From Echinococcus granulosus (lineage: Eukaryota; Platyhelminthes; Cestoda; Cyclophyllidea; Taeniidae): 64,000 bases of DNA. The notes below the pieces were generated by a model that saw only the letters and a list, made by a program, of their open reading frames with translations, ran no database searches and was not told where the DNA came from. Positions 1 through 12,158 of the stretch are shown piece by piece. Location of the stretch: positions 597,282 to 661,281 of the forward strand of contig NW_020170393.1 of the NCBI RefSeq assembly GCF_000524195.1. The letters run 5' to 3'. A program made the position numbers and the translations under genes. Positions within the stretch are counted from its first letter, which is position 1. Every line of letters begins with the position of its first letter.

Positions 1-1200
1 AAGGTTTCACCTTTGGAATTGCTTTTCAAATCCCTGTCTGAAATGCTCTTGCCATTTCCTCTGCTGCACGTGTTGTCTCTGCCTAATGGACGAACGTTTG
101 ACCTTGGTTGTGTCCGAGTCATTTTGGGCCAAAGTGACAGGGCTGGCATGGTTTTCCGTTTTCGTCGGTCCGAGTTATTTTCACATTTTCATCCCCCTTC
201 TACTTTTATAAGAATTCCCACTACATTCTTGCAGAAGCAGCCGGGCTACAACAATCATCAACACCGAGTAAGATTTCTTTTTTGATTTCCCTGTACGCAA
301 TGCTGTGGCTATTTCCTCTGCTCCACGTGCTGTCTTTGTCTGATGGACGATTGACTGATCTGAATTGTTTCCGAGTCGGTTGAAGTGCAGAGTGAAAGAG
401 TTCTCGTGGTTCGCCATTTCTTGGCAATTCAGGTTATTCTCGCTTTTTCAAGTTTTATTTACGAAAATTTTTATTTAAATGCTGCAGCACCAGTAGTGCC
501 GTGCCAACCATCAACCTCGAGTAAGATTTCACATTGCAATTTCTGTTTGAAAAAACCTCTTGTTATTTCCTTTTCTCCACATGCTGCTTGATCCCATCTA
601 TTCGATTCGGCTGGATGCAGACTGATAGGGTTCGTGTAGTTTCCCGTTTTTGGCCATCCAGGATAATCACACTTTTTACTGTCCCATCTACTTCAATACT
701 TCCCATTTCAATGTTACAGAATCAGCAGAGTTAGACCAACCACCAAAATTGAGTGAGATTTAATTCGTGAAATTGCATGTCGAATCCCTGTGTTGTAAAT
801 GCTCTCGCTATTTCCTCTGCTCCATATATCGTCTTTGTCTGTTGGGCAATTGATTGACCCAATTTATGTCCGAGTCAGTTGGGGTGCAGGGTGATGGGGT
901 TCTTGTTTTTTTTCGTGCTCTGGCAATTTGAGTTATTCTCGCTTTTGATCTTTTATCTACGGAAATTTCCGTTTCGATATTTCAGAACCGGCAGAGCCGA
1001 GCCAGTCACCTAAACGGAGTAAGGACTCTCCTTTGGAATTGTTCGCAAAATTTCGGTCTGAATCAGCATTTTTTTTTGTATCTCCCGTACTCCACATCTT
1101 GTCTTTATCTCGACCAAATGCTTGACATTATCTGTCCGAGGCAGTCTAGGCTCAAAGTGGTAGGATTTATGGGATTTTTAGCTTTTTTTGATGGGAGTTA
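1..1200 (+). repeat. Tandem array of ~250-bp units, each carrying a 33-nt phase-1 micro-exon
   Basis: Four diverged copies of a 232-266 bp unit lie head to tail. Each contains a conserved intron part (CCTTTGGAATTG; TTTCCTCTGCTCCA; GTCTTTGTCTG) and a short exon between AG and GTAAG/GTGAG at 235-267, 488-520, 720-752 and 986-1018. Every exon is exactly 33 nt, begins with two nt completing a codon and ends with one nt, so any number can be included or skipped without a frameshift. In the gene's frame all four are open; in the other two frames some contain stops. The first bases of the window (aaggtttcacctttgg) match the start of the same intron, so another micro-exon probably ends just before position 1. 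Past 1018 a fifth, eroded intron copy runs to about 1200 with no recognisable exon. Confidence 0.85.
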
Positions 1201-4200
1201 TTCTCGAGTTTTCCTGTTTTCTTGACTTCTTAACCATTAAATTTATTACTCATGTTGTGGAACCCATAGTCGTGAGCCTTCTCTCTCCGTCCGGTTATGT
1301 TTTGCCATTGAATTTTTTGTACAATAATCTTATGCTTTACCTACTTGGAGCGTTTCTCCACATTTTTTTGAAAAAGTCTTTCCTTTATTGTTTTTAAATA
1401 CAGTAAATTTACCTTGTTATTTGCATTGACACCTTACCTTTTCTGTTTCTAACGTTGGACATTAATCGTTTTTTTCCCTTTGTCCCATTTCACCGCACAG
1501 CTGCCATTGTAACCACATGGTTGCTTTTAATTTTTTGTCATAGGCATAACTGCCTGTTTATTGTTCTCTTCAGAATCTTCCAAAACTCCAAAGCTCCCTT
1601 CAAAGCCACATAAGTTGTCAGAGGAGGTGAAACAAACTTTAAAAGCCGCTATCACGTCGTCGGGTATGGCCACTCATGATGTGGAGTCTCCGTTCTTTAT
1701 TCTTTTAATTAATTTTTTTTCTATGAACAAGCATAAATCCTTTTTCTGGGGCATTTGGAATCCACATCGGTTAATTAGACTAACTTTTTGAGCCTCTTGC
1801 CGTTTACCTGCGTCGTCCATTTCCCGACTCCTCTTTTGGTCTGGCGGTAGTAACATGTTTGAGAGGCATAAATTTGTCTCTGTGCACTCACCGATTTTGT
1901 AATTTTTCGTGAATTATAGAAACTCTTCAAGGTAGTAAGTTTATTTATGTGACCAGTTTTTTTGTAAAGTTCTGCTTTGTGTGGAAATAGTAGTTTTATG
2001 TGGCTTTTCCATGCCTTTCCAGCTGATCCAGTTGAGCTAAGAAAGCTCTCTGATCTCTACCGTCATGATAAGTATCCAAATGCTCGCCCCATCTGTACGT
2101 TTGGAAATCTGCTCTTTTCCCTACTCTTAAGTGTCCCCAAGCTACCTTCCAAAACAGACAGTTGTGTGCTTCTTCTCCCCTCATTGTTTTCTGGAACGCG
2201 ATTTAGGGCGATGCTGCTTCATCAAATAAAGCCCAAATGCTATACCAGGAACTCAAAATTCTCTTATCATTAACGGTACTGTACACCTACTGTTCCTTTT
2301 GGTAGTTCGATCAAATGGCGAGTTCAATGTGGAGATGGTTCCTGTCCCGAAGTACATCCTTACTCAGCTGTGCGAGCTGTGTGAACCCCTCAAACTCGAA
2401 CTAGTTCAACACGAAGGCAAGTTTCTGTCAAAGCAATTTTGGCTATGTACACTTTGTTGACTATTTGTACTTTCAACAACAAAAATGGGTTTATCGAAGG
2501 CGGTGTTGATATCAGTTACTGGTTGTTAGTAACTTCCTGAAGAGACTTCCAATGAACCCCCACAAAGCTTGCCGATATCCACTATTTCACTTTTCTGTAA
2601 ACCTTGGTTCTGGATGCAGTCACTTGTATGCATACTTACATTTCGTGTAACTTCAACTTATAGAACTGGAATTTTCGGAACGTAAAACGACGGCGTATGA
2701 GCGCGGAATGTATCAGGCGGTAAGTGATAGAATGATCTTTTTTCCACTGCTCCCACTGTCTAGTCGGCATTTTTTAACGAATGCACCTAATCCTCTCCCA
2801 GACATCACTTGACAAATTTGATGTGCAGCTTATACGTTAGGCGTATGAAAGGGTGTCCCTTGACGCCGGAGATTTCAAATGCATTAACATTATGCGGCTG
2901 GCGTTGCATTCGTAGTCTCATCAGGAGCAATTTCTCTATTCGAGATTAATGCCTTGACCTAGCCTAAATCCTCCTTTTCTCCTCCTAATAGCTTTACATT
3001 AACAATCTGCACATCCAACTTAACAACTTAAGTCTTTCACTTCCATCCTTTAGATGTCTGCTCGGTTGATCCAGCGGATCCTCACTCTTCACTACAGAAT
3101 GACCTTCACGCGAGTGCCGGTACGTCTTCACCACTAGGAACATCATTCGCGGAAAACCTGCGCTTAAAATTAACGTTATTTTACCGGCTGTAATTTACTG
3201 TTTTGTGGATTTTTCAGCTTCCACCCTTTCCTGCACTTTCGTTGGAGATTCTTCACTCGGAAGATTTCTTCTCCTACACTGGGCCCCTTCTAATAGTGGT
3301 TCAAGGTTGTAATGAAAGTACTCTGGGTGTGTGGGAGCCCACTCATCTAACGCAGGAGGGCAGTGAACCCCTCTCCCGAGGCCTCAAAACGGGCAGTCAG
3401 ATTGAATTTGTGAAATTGGCGCATAGTCGAGGCTATCGAGTTGCCTTCCTCAATCTTAACTGTCTGGTAGCTGACACATTGGTTCCGTAAGCTCGTCATT
3501 CTTCCACCTCCCCATTGTCTATTACATGCATACGCGCTTCCACTGCTCCTTCTCCCTCTCTTAGAAAAGAATATTCCGTGCGTGCAGATACTTGCTACTT
3601 GAACTGCGACATCTTCCCCTCACGCGGAGCCTCTCAGCCCGACTCAGGGCCGTCTGATCGGTTTTCTGCACTGGTGTACTTACAGCAATCTCCTGCCTTC
3701 ATATGTGATGCGGTGTGTTGATTCTCTTGCTACCCTCATCATCTTTCTGACTCCACATTTATTAGCAGAATGATTGTAGAAGTCGGTTACTTTTCGGTAG
3801 TGTCTACTGACTTCCGTATTGCGTAAGCCGTCCTGGTGAGAATAGGTGGGGAGTTTTAGAAATAGGTTATTTCTATGTCACAACTACTTCCTTTCGTTAT
3901 ATTTCATACAGGAGTCACTTATGCCATCTCCACGAAATGAGAAGCGAAGTTACGAGAGTGTTTTCAATTAATTTTGATAATGAAGTTTTCCTCAACTGCT
4001 CAAAGCACGGTGCCTGTAGCGCTCCAAAGACTTCCCTGAAGACGGAAGAAGAAATGATACGCGGACAAAATATACATATTTGACATACAGTATGGCTTGG
4101 GGCTACTGTCGTGGTCCAGAGGCCAGTCCACTCTGGCAAATATACAATGACGGAACACCTTATCGGCTCCTTCGCCAAAACCGAGAATTAAACAAACAGC

Positions 4201-7200
4201 CACCGTTGTTCAGTGCCAGGCTTAGAAGATATTTCAGTCGGTTAATTGTGGAAGAATTCGATGCTCACTACTACTTGTGGTAAACAAATGTGATCTGGCG
4301 TGACATTTCAAGAAGATTGGTCAGCCAACAACTCAGAGAAGCCTCCCCACCCCAGTTAATCCAACTGATGATGTTTAGTTTGCTGAGCAAGCAACGCTAA
4401 TTTTACTGGTGAATAGCAAGCCATATTCTTTTTGGGCATTTTTTCCAATAAATACCTGTAGTGGTAGGAAACAATGCGGTTTTACCATATCTGGCAATGA
4501 GGTAATGCGAATGATGACTAACCTTTTCATCAGTGAGAGGAAGGAACGACCGTTGATTGTTCAATCTGTGTAGTGAAAGGTATTTAGCTTCTTTAGCTCG
4601 TCGATTTGTGTCTTCACCTGTTCCAGTTCGCTATTTAAAGTAGTAGCTGTATCACTCCTTGCTGTGATTTCGTGCTTGAGCAGCTTGAGGCGTACCTGCT
4701 TGCATTGTAACCGCTTCCGATTTAAAAGGAAACTTCATTCAACAGCCACAGTCCCACTGAGCAATAGCTTCGAGTCCTCTGCACAGCATAGGTTTGACGA
4801 CCAAAAATCATGTTGTCAGTTTTGGGTCTAATTTGGTTTGGTTCTAGCTCCAGGTAATCAAAATACGGGTGTTCGAAATAAAAAACAAGAATAAACAGAG
4901 TAAAAATATAAGCGGTAGTGATTTCTTGCTGATCAGTTAAGCATTGAAAACGGTTCACGTGACTTGCCTTGGTTGAACCTTTAAGGCGTTGTGTTTCTTT
5001 TCTTTTCTGCCTCCTGAAACAAAACAGTCCGGCGTGACACTGGAGGAGAGAATGGCCTGTGGATGGGAGGCACTGCTGTCGCGTTGTCACTCCTCCAACA
5101 TTGTCGTGTGGGTGCACCGACGAGCCGAGGAGTCCTTCCTCTACCCTCTTTGTCCCATCCCCCAAGGTCCCGGTCAACTACCTTGGTTGACGAAACCGAG
5201 GTAAGTGGTGTATTTCTCCTTTTTCATTAAAAAATTCATCATTGCGCCAATTTTTAAGCTGAGTTTGCGGATCACATAAACAGACTTGTTTTTGCCACGT
5301 GGATATGATGAAGAGGAGGCCGATTTACTCTGCTTGTTAACAGACATGTTGCGCGTTTTGTCACCGTTGTCATGGGGTTTTTTTGTATTTCAAGTTTAGG
5401 TCCGAGGATTTCCAACCTCAGGAGGATCACTCTGTAAGTACACTTGTTCTCTTGACCCATGCATTCATAAAGTGTAGAACAAAAGCCTTTTGATGAATAA
5501 GATTACTTCCAATTTCGCTGAGGTAGGCCATACCCCACCCTCAGAAAAACACACCAGCCTACCGCCTTCTCCACTATACCCATGCTACCCGTATTATCTG
5601 AGTTGCTCTCGGAGACATTAAAGACGTTGAAAGTCTGTGAAGAAAACATTGTCGCTCGTTCTCCCGACTATTCACCTATCGGAGCTTGCATCCATTGCAT
5701 TATCTACTTCGTTGAGTTTGAAGGCGCTGCGCATTCCAGGCTGCTTTAGGAGACATTGAAAGAAAAATTGGGGGGGGGGGGATGCGAGTGGCACACAATC
5801 ACAGTCATGGACACACGTTCCCACACGTTCAGACAAGATAGGTCCAACTCTCAGCGCAAAGGAATCGCACTGATGCAGTAACCACCACGGAGCTTGACCC
5901 CCTGTTTTGTAATGCGTGAATCCTATGTGTTGCCTCACGAAGTGTCACTTAACGGAGTTAAAGATGAGGTCAAATTCTTTTAACATTATATCGTTTCCGT
6001 TGACAGCTCAGCATATCTTTATCCACGAGGTCTCAGTGAGCCAGAACTTTGAGTCCGCCTAATTCGCTGATGTGCATTGGGAGGGCAGGGCCATCTGTGT
6101 GGGGCCACATGGACGGCAATGCAGGAAACGGTTTTTGTCACTTTCTGTGTATGTGACCTCATGCCCTCTCCCTCTCTGCTGATTTTGTAGAGGTGTAGAA
6201 ACTCCAGAGCCGCCTTGGTGGTGTAGTTCACTTTCATCGTACGTTGCCACCGTTGCTGAGTGCTCTTGAGCCTTTTTGTCCAAAACATCCCACTTTTCAA
6301 GGAAGCAGCATAACACGTCTCTTAACTTCCCTTAGTCTTTCAAAGTTGTAAGTACCTATTCTTCTGCTTTTTCCTCTTTTAACTTGATGGAATTAAACAG
6401 CTACCACCGTCGGCGCGTGCTATCCCACTTTTTTTCCCAAGTAATCTCATTCTTGATTGTCGGAGAACTAGATGGGCTCTGCTTCTCGCTTTTAAATGGG
6501 TTTTGGATATATTTGCTCTTCACTGGAGTCCGCCAGTGTCCTGCGCTAAGAATTACTTTGGTGAATGTTCACGTCACGACGGAGTCCGCCTTCGTTGCTC
6601 TCACTATTTCTTCCTCAGTGCGTGTTAGGAAATCCCATCACTTTCTTGGTCTTATCCGTAACTTTTCTCTTCTCGATTTCTGCAGAAAATCTGAATTGAC
6701 GTCGAATCCGATGCTAGCCAGTACAGTGGTGTTCAACTATCGAATCCTTGTTCGAAGGCTCCTACCGTCGGAATCAGCAGAGTTTGTGTTCCAATCCTAA
6801 CTATCTGCTTGTTGAGCTCTTCAGCCCTGTCTGCTTTGCTGTGATCTGACTGATTTAAGCTTTATTGGGGAGGCGAAGTTATCTACTCACATGTGCATTC
6901 AGTATTACCACAAACACTATCAATTCTTCAACTGGACTATTTTTATTTCACTTTTTTTCGACTTGCCTGATATCTGACCCGCCTTGTTGTCGGCTAGCCT
7001 ATCACGCTGATGCCACTTTATACACGGCTATCTTCTATGAGGAACTCTCGTTTTCTTCATATTTTAGGGTCAGCGACGATGATGGTAGCAGCGGTTTACC
7101 TCATGAATCGGTTGCCATGACGCATTCGCTGGGACAGCAGCAATCTCCGGGTATTGCGTGCGGCTCTCTTTGCAAGGATATGGTTTGTTTTGTGGGTCTT

Positions 7201-8284
7201 TTCTCCCTTCATCTCTTCCCTTTTCTCTACCTCCTTCAGGCGGCGCCTCGTCCCCTTCTCAGGCGGACACGCATAGACGCAAAATCATAGCCGCTTGGTG
7301 TGATCGGGCCAGGACCTACTGGTTGAGCCTTCAGTCGAGGGTCAAGGCCGTAGCCTTCGTGGACCCCTGTCAAATGTTCACGAATTTCTCGCAGAGTGGT
7401 ATTGGCTGGGGCCTTTTCAACGCCGAGATGGCACTGTCTACGCACTCTTCGCCACAGCAAGACATTGCTCCAGTCAGGAAGTGGTTCGCACAGGCAAGAC
7501 CCGTCAGCCATAGCTAACACGGGACATCTGTTTTGCCCTCTTCCTCCTAGTTAAAGGACATCTAGACTGTTAAATTGTGTAATGGTCATTATTTTATCTA
7601 TGAGTTACCCTCTTCAACCATATCATTTGTTCGCTTTTAGAACGCCATTCAATATGTGCCGTCGAATTTGAAAGTGGGAGAACCACTGCCCACTCAGCGT
7701 TTCCGACAGAGAAGTCTTCCCACGTTTTCAGCGGGTATGTCGTTGCAATAAGGGGCTGAATTAGATCATTTGTACTTCTGAGGCGCTGCTCTAGTTGATA
7801 TGGTACCGAATGTATGTTTAGAAATACTAATGATTGCAGGTGATCGAAGATTGGGGCACCTTAAGTGCTATTGTGATTAAGGCTTTGATGTACTGTTGTT
7901 TCGACTATGTTATCAGCACCCATTTAGTGCCGATAAAGCACCCGTAGAGAACGTTATCTGTGTAGAGCGTTTCTCAGGAGCACTAAGTAGTACTGATATT
8001 GTCCCCTCTCCCAGGGGTTTTTGTCAAGTGTAGCAGCACTTGCTGTTTGAGGTATGTGTCCGATTGAAACAGTACGATGTGACCTCCGCAACTGAAGCTT
8101 TCACTTCAGTTTTGCCGCTTTTATGATTTGGATATCATATTTCCTCTTGTCCATTTCTCCCACCCCAATAGGCACCAAGGAGAACGACTTAATTCACGCC
8201 TACGTGATGACCGCTGTCTTAGATTTCTTTGATCGAAAGTTGCGCGAGGCTGCTACTGCCAGCACTTCACAGCCTTTGTGCTAA
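235..8284 (+). CDS. ARB2-domain protein (FAM172A/ARB2A-like), 5'-partial, 16 visible exons
   Basis: Sixteen exons splice into one open frame of about 552 codons: 235-267, 488-520, 720-752, 986-1018, 1574-1663, 2023-2094, 2306-2416, 2664-2719, 3054-3119, 3218-3486, 3565-3712, 5028-5200, 7068-7150, 7240-7493, 7641-7734, 8172-8284 (TAA 8282-8284). All junction phases agree. Similarity to human FAM172A/ARB2A is clear at four places: GSQIEFVKLAHSRGYRVAFL (exon 10), the WEALL..NIVVWVH block (exon 12), RVKAVAFVDP...VRKWF (exon 14) and the FSAGTKENDL tail (exons 15-16). Family members have an alpha/beta-hydrolase fold and are tied to Argonaute binding or co-transcriptional regulation. Here the nucleophile elbow AHSYGG reads VHRRAE, and a Ser/Gly/Gln-rich insert follows, so catalysis looks lost. 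The N-terminus is rich in Pro, Ser and Lys and built from repeated micro-exons; the start codon lies left of the window. Two introns have GC donors (after 2416 and 7493). The family call is firm; the function in this worm is inferred. Confidence 0.88.
4015..4212 (-). mobile_element. Solo LTR of the TRIM-like family, in ARB2 intron
   Basis: Reverse-oriented copy of the dispersed LTR: it starts with TGTAGCGC (complement of the GCTACA end), contains the complement of CGTCTTCAGGGAAGTCT and of the TATATTTTGTCC/TGCCC block, and ends in the GGCTCC...CGAGAATTAAACAAACA 5' portion. It lies in the 1.3-kb intron between exons 3565-3712 and 5028-5200, antisense to the host gene. Confidence 0.8.
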
Positions 8285-11200
8285 TGAATTTGAAGTGTTG
8301 CTACGCCTGCATTTTTGTACTTATCTACCTCTTTTCATATTATTACCACACCTTTTTGAATGGTCAAGTAAACTGCTATTGCCAAATGCATGTCTTAAAA
8401 ACGCCAGGATCATTAGGGATTCTAGTATTGTTGATGCCCAGTTCGTGGATATACATGGAGAGTAAGAAATGGTAAACGACTTACAAATGTTTAAGCTTCA
8501 ATTAGGTCAAAATATGACTGTGTTGAGAAGAGTGTGCAGGATCCTGTGGCAGCCGCGGTGGTTCAACACAGCCGGAGCAAATACCGAGAGTTTGGCCACG
8601 CGGGGTGTGCGAGGATAAAGATGAAAAAATGTTCAGGGAATATTGAATTAACAGGAGAAAAATAGAATTGGACGGTGTATCGGATCAGGGATAAGTGACA
8701 TGTGGATGTCCATCGTAATTCCAGCGCTCGCCGCACGAGCCTACATAACGCATCTGAAGGAGTAATATAGAGAAAGACAAGAAACATGCTTTAGTAAAAT
8801 TAAGACGATGGTTGTTGGTTCTTAAGGTTGCTTTCTCTAAAAGCAAGATTAACAGAAGATAATCAACCAGCTAGTACTTATTTAGGGAAAGTGAACAGAT
8901 CATAAACACAAATGGGCGCCCCATGCATTAAAAGCGCTAATTCGCGCAGAATGAATCCGAGTGACAACCCACCCAGGCACGTGAATAACGGTGAGGGAGA
9001 TGAAATAAGCCATCGGAGAAGCCAGTGAGGATCACTGGAGCGATCGATCCAGCATCGTTGGCCGGCAGAACCGGGAGGTGGGAATGCAGTTACTCGCCAC
9101 AAGGCGTCGTCAGTGAAGAATGCAACGGAAAAGAGAGCCGGGGCTTTCCTATTATTGAAGTGGAGAAGTTACTTTCCATTTGACAAAAAGATATAGTGAG
9201 GTACAATAATTCGCAAAAGAATGTGTCCATACAAAATAATTTCGGGGACTATTAATACAAAATTTACCGGAGAGTGAAAAATATACATGTTACACTATCC
9301 AGAATGGTACTGAATGAGATATAAACAGTGAGGTTGTAGAAAGTGAATAATTTAAACATTTACGGTCTGGGAAAAAAGTGCAATTCATCCAGATTAAAAA
9401 TCTCCGCACCAAAAGCACCATTTTATTGCGCGAGGTCACCCCCTGCAGCATTTCACCCAGAATTTTGTCCAAAAAATCACTAATTGAAAAGAGTGGACGG
9501 CCAAAGTTAGACGAAAGGTAAAAATAAGTGCTGTAATTCAAGTGGCAAAAAGGACAACGACTAAGCAAGTTAAACTAGATAATGTCGGAAATTTAACCGT
9601 AAATTTTGCAATAAAATATCGGCCTTTTACAATAGAATTTTAGTGTGCCACATACACCCCAGTTGTAGGATCCGATGCAGGAGCTCCACATCTGACCGAC
9701 GAGAGTGAATAAAAAAGATGTGCAAATAGAAGGCCATTTGAATCGGATTCAAAGGCATAAATGCGAGCAAACGCACTGAGAGAGAGGGCGAGGGTAACGA
9801 CAAAGGTGAAGAAAACGCAAAGCCCCAGAATGAGGACGTCGCGCACGACTTCGCAGAGATCCTTCGGCCTATGAAGGCCTTCAAAGTAATCATTCAGTGA
9901 TAGAAGAATCTCGGTGATCACTTTCTTCTAGTGACGTCCAACCGACTCTCACGTCTTAGCGGCGGTGAGCCCATTTGTCAAAATGCTACTGAGGTTGGAG
10001 ACGTGAACTATACCAAAAAAGGATTACAAATGATTCGAATCACAAAGTAAAATAGACGAGCTGCTATTGCAAACTTTGGCTTCTTATTCACTAGGAATTG
10101 ATACTGTCATCCATAATCAAATTAAAATAGTGAAAGTAACAGTTAGCAAAAGTTATAGCATTTTAGCTAGGACAGCAAGTGTTGAAAATCAAGAAATCAA
10201 GGACGACGCCAGTACAATAACACCACATAAAGTAGAACTTAGAATTCAGCTAATCTTTTATTCCCACTAGTAAAAAATTATTTCTTTAAAGAAGAAATAA
10301 TGGCGCCCAGCAAAAAATTTTGGTGCATAGGCAACATCGAACCCAAAATTGTTTGCGGAATCTACTCATATGCCTATCGAGTGATGAAATAAGCGGCTGA
10401 ACCCCACCGCTTGCTACCCCGGCGGACGACCACCACCGCCTCCAAGCCACAGCAGCCGAATTGTCCACTAACAGGGGCTGCCTTGAGACACGCATAAACA
10501 GAATTTCCGTATCTTATGAACGATATGTACACCAATGTCATTAATGCAAACTACATGTTTATTGAGCGTTTTTTCCACCTTAATGTTGCACATGGAACTG
10601 CAACGTGGTGTTTTTGGCAGGCCAAATTCGAACGAGGGTTTTGTGGAATATTGAAATGGAATTCCACGAAAAATATTACCCGTTTTAAAGCTATCTGAGA
10701 CGCCTCAGAGTATGCAATAACACTGAGACCCCTTTTACTCGACTTTAAGTGGCTGGGCTCGAAAGTATGATTTCGCCGTGTAACATGCCAGAATTAGCAG
10801 CCCTCAAAGTTAAGCCGACTATTTAATGTCATTCGTTTTAGCTTATATCTTCCAGATTCTCTGTGACACAGAGGCCCGTCCCAAAATTTTAAGCTCTAAA
10901 TATTCCAACCCTTCTGCTTCTTGATGGCAAATGTGCCATAGGTCTCGTACGTATCACAAATACTTCTGGGATAATTTGGGTACCATATTGGTAAATGCTG
11001 TGATCCTCATATTCGTCTTCACATTCCTAGCAAAAAAGTGTGCGCTAATATCGCTTCTTTGGGAACGGGCTGCGTCTACTCAGGTCGCCTGCGCCGTTCT
11101 CGCATCTCGCTAACGGATGGCGTAACGTATATACACTTGAAGGTGCTGAGACCCCCAGCCTAGGGGCTATTAGAGTCATGTCACAGTTTAAACAACCCTC

Positions 11201-12158
11201 AATCGCGAATTTGACAACATGAATAACAGCGCACTACGAACTTAGGTGAATGAGCCGATGTAGCCTATGTGAAAAAGAGACCTGCTACCTGGTTTCACAA
11301 GAACCTTGGGATTATGAGAAATCAAAATATTCGCCACCATTACATGGCAGAGAAGTTTAAAGTGGAAATATAACGAGGCTTAACAACTCGGCACGGGGGA
11401 TTGGTCAACCTCGAGGGTCCCTTCGCACGTACACCCCGACCACGCTGCACACCCGACGACCGTGTCACGCTCACCTACTAAAACCTACGATACGCATCCG
11501 CCACCCACCTCTGATGTCCTTCAGATGTAGAACTGTCGCATGCAGATTACCCCGGCCTACAGTTTAACCTCTAACCACCGATTACTTTTGCTTTCACACA
11601 CGAAGAATGGCCGCGGTGGACGCCTAGAGAGGACACTACCATCACAACATTCAGTCAGTCACAACTGTACGCCCAACCAGGGAGCACTTTTAGGACCATC
11701 TGGTTAGATTCATGGGCTGAGCCTCACCGCCCTAACAACAGTTCTTCCAACTGATATCTAATCAATCAGAAATTGGCGGTAGAAATGTAGCCGTACCAGG
11801 CCATCCTCAGCGCACATTACTAAAATTACAATTCTCTACCTTATAAATAACAATTTACGAGCACAAAGAGTGGAAGTATGTAACTGACTACGGCGTGTTA
11901 CTCGGAGTAAAGAAGCCGTACCTGAGAGAGAAATGGGGTATGACACACTAACTCGCAAAACATGTCTATAAAAGTTGGTCACTTTGGTGGGCGCTTACGT
12001 GTGTAGATCGTAGAGGTGGTATCTGCACTAATACAAGTAGCTATTTGCGAGCAAAACAATGCCAGGATTCGACATACATGCCACAGAAAACACGGAAAAG
12101 CAACATCAAAGTAGGCAATAGTGTCAAAATTGGTAACACAAACAAAGTGAACACAAAT
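8285..12158. other. Largely non-coding interval, ARB2 gene to MAD2L1
   Basis: AT-rich sequence with no recognisable coding similarity apart from the weak minus-strand candidate at 8685-9927. I see no LTR-family copy and no RNA gene here. The two flanking genes converge: the ARB2 gene ends at 8284 on + and MAD2L1 ends at 12159 on -. The 3' UTRs of both lie in this interval, but their ends are not evident. Confidence 0.5.
8685..9927 (-). CDS. Possible unidentified membrane-protein gene fragments
   Basis: This is speculative. An open exon-like stretch at 9697-9927 follows a TAG acceptor and ends at a TCG|gtcaga donor. It encodes a basic/acidic lead and then a strong hydrophobic segment (LILGLCVFFTFVVTLALSL, about 19-20 residues) typical of a transmembrane helix. 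A second candidate at 8685-8753 follows a good CTCCTTCAG acceptor and reads MRYVGSCGERWNYDGHPHVT and then a stop shortly after; both are phase 0. Further open stretches lie between (9290-9568 and 8878-9102). I recognise no family, and the exons may not belong together. Chance ORFs in AT-rich DNA remain possible. Confidence 0.25.

Noticed and set aside
4722..5177. 151-codon minus-strand ORF
   Set aside because: It overlaps the coding exon 5028-5200 of the ARB2 gene on the other strand and shows no similarity of its own.
6019..6316. Two overlapping minus-strand ORFs of 85-93 codons
   Set aside because: They sit in a long ARB2 intron; Pro/His/Arg-rich peptides with no family. Possibly part of a dispersed repeat, but I found no second copy in the window.
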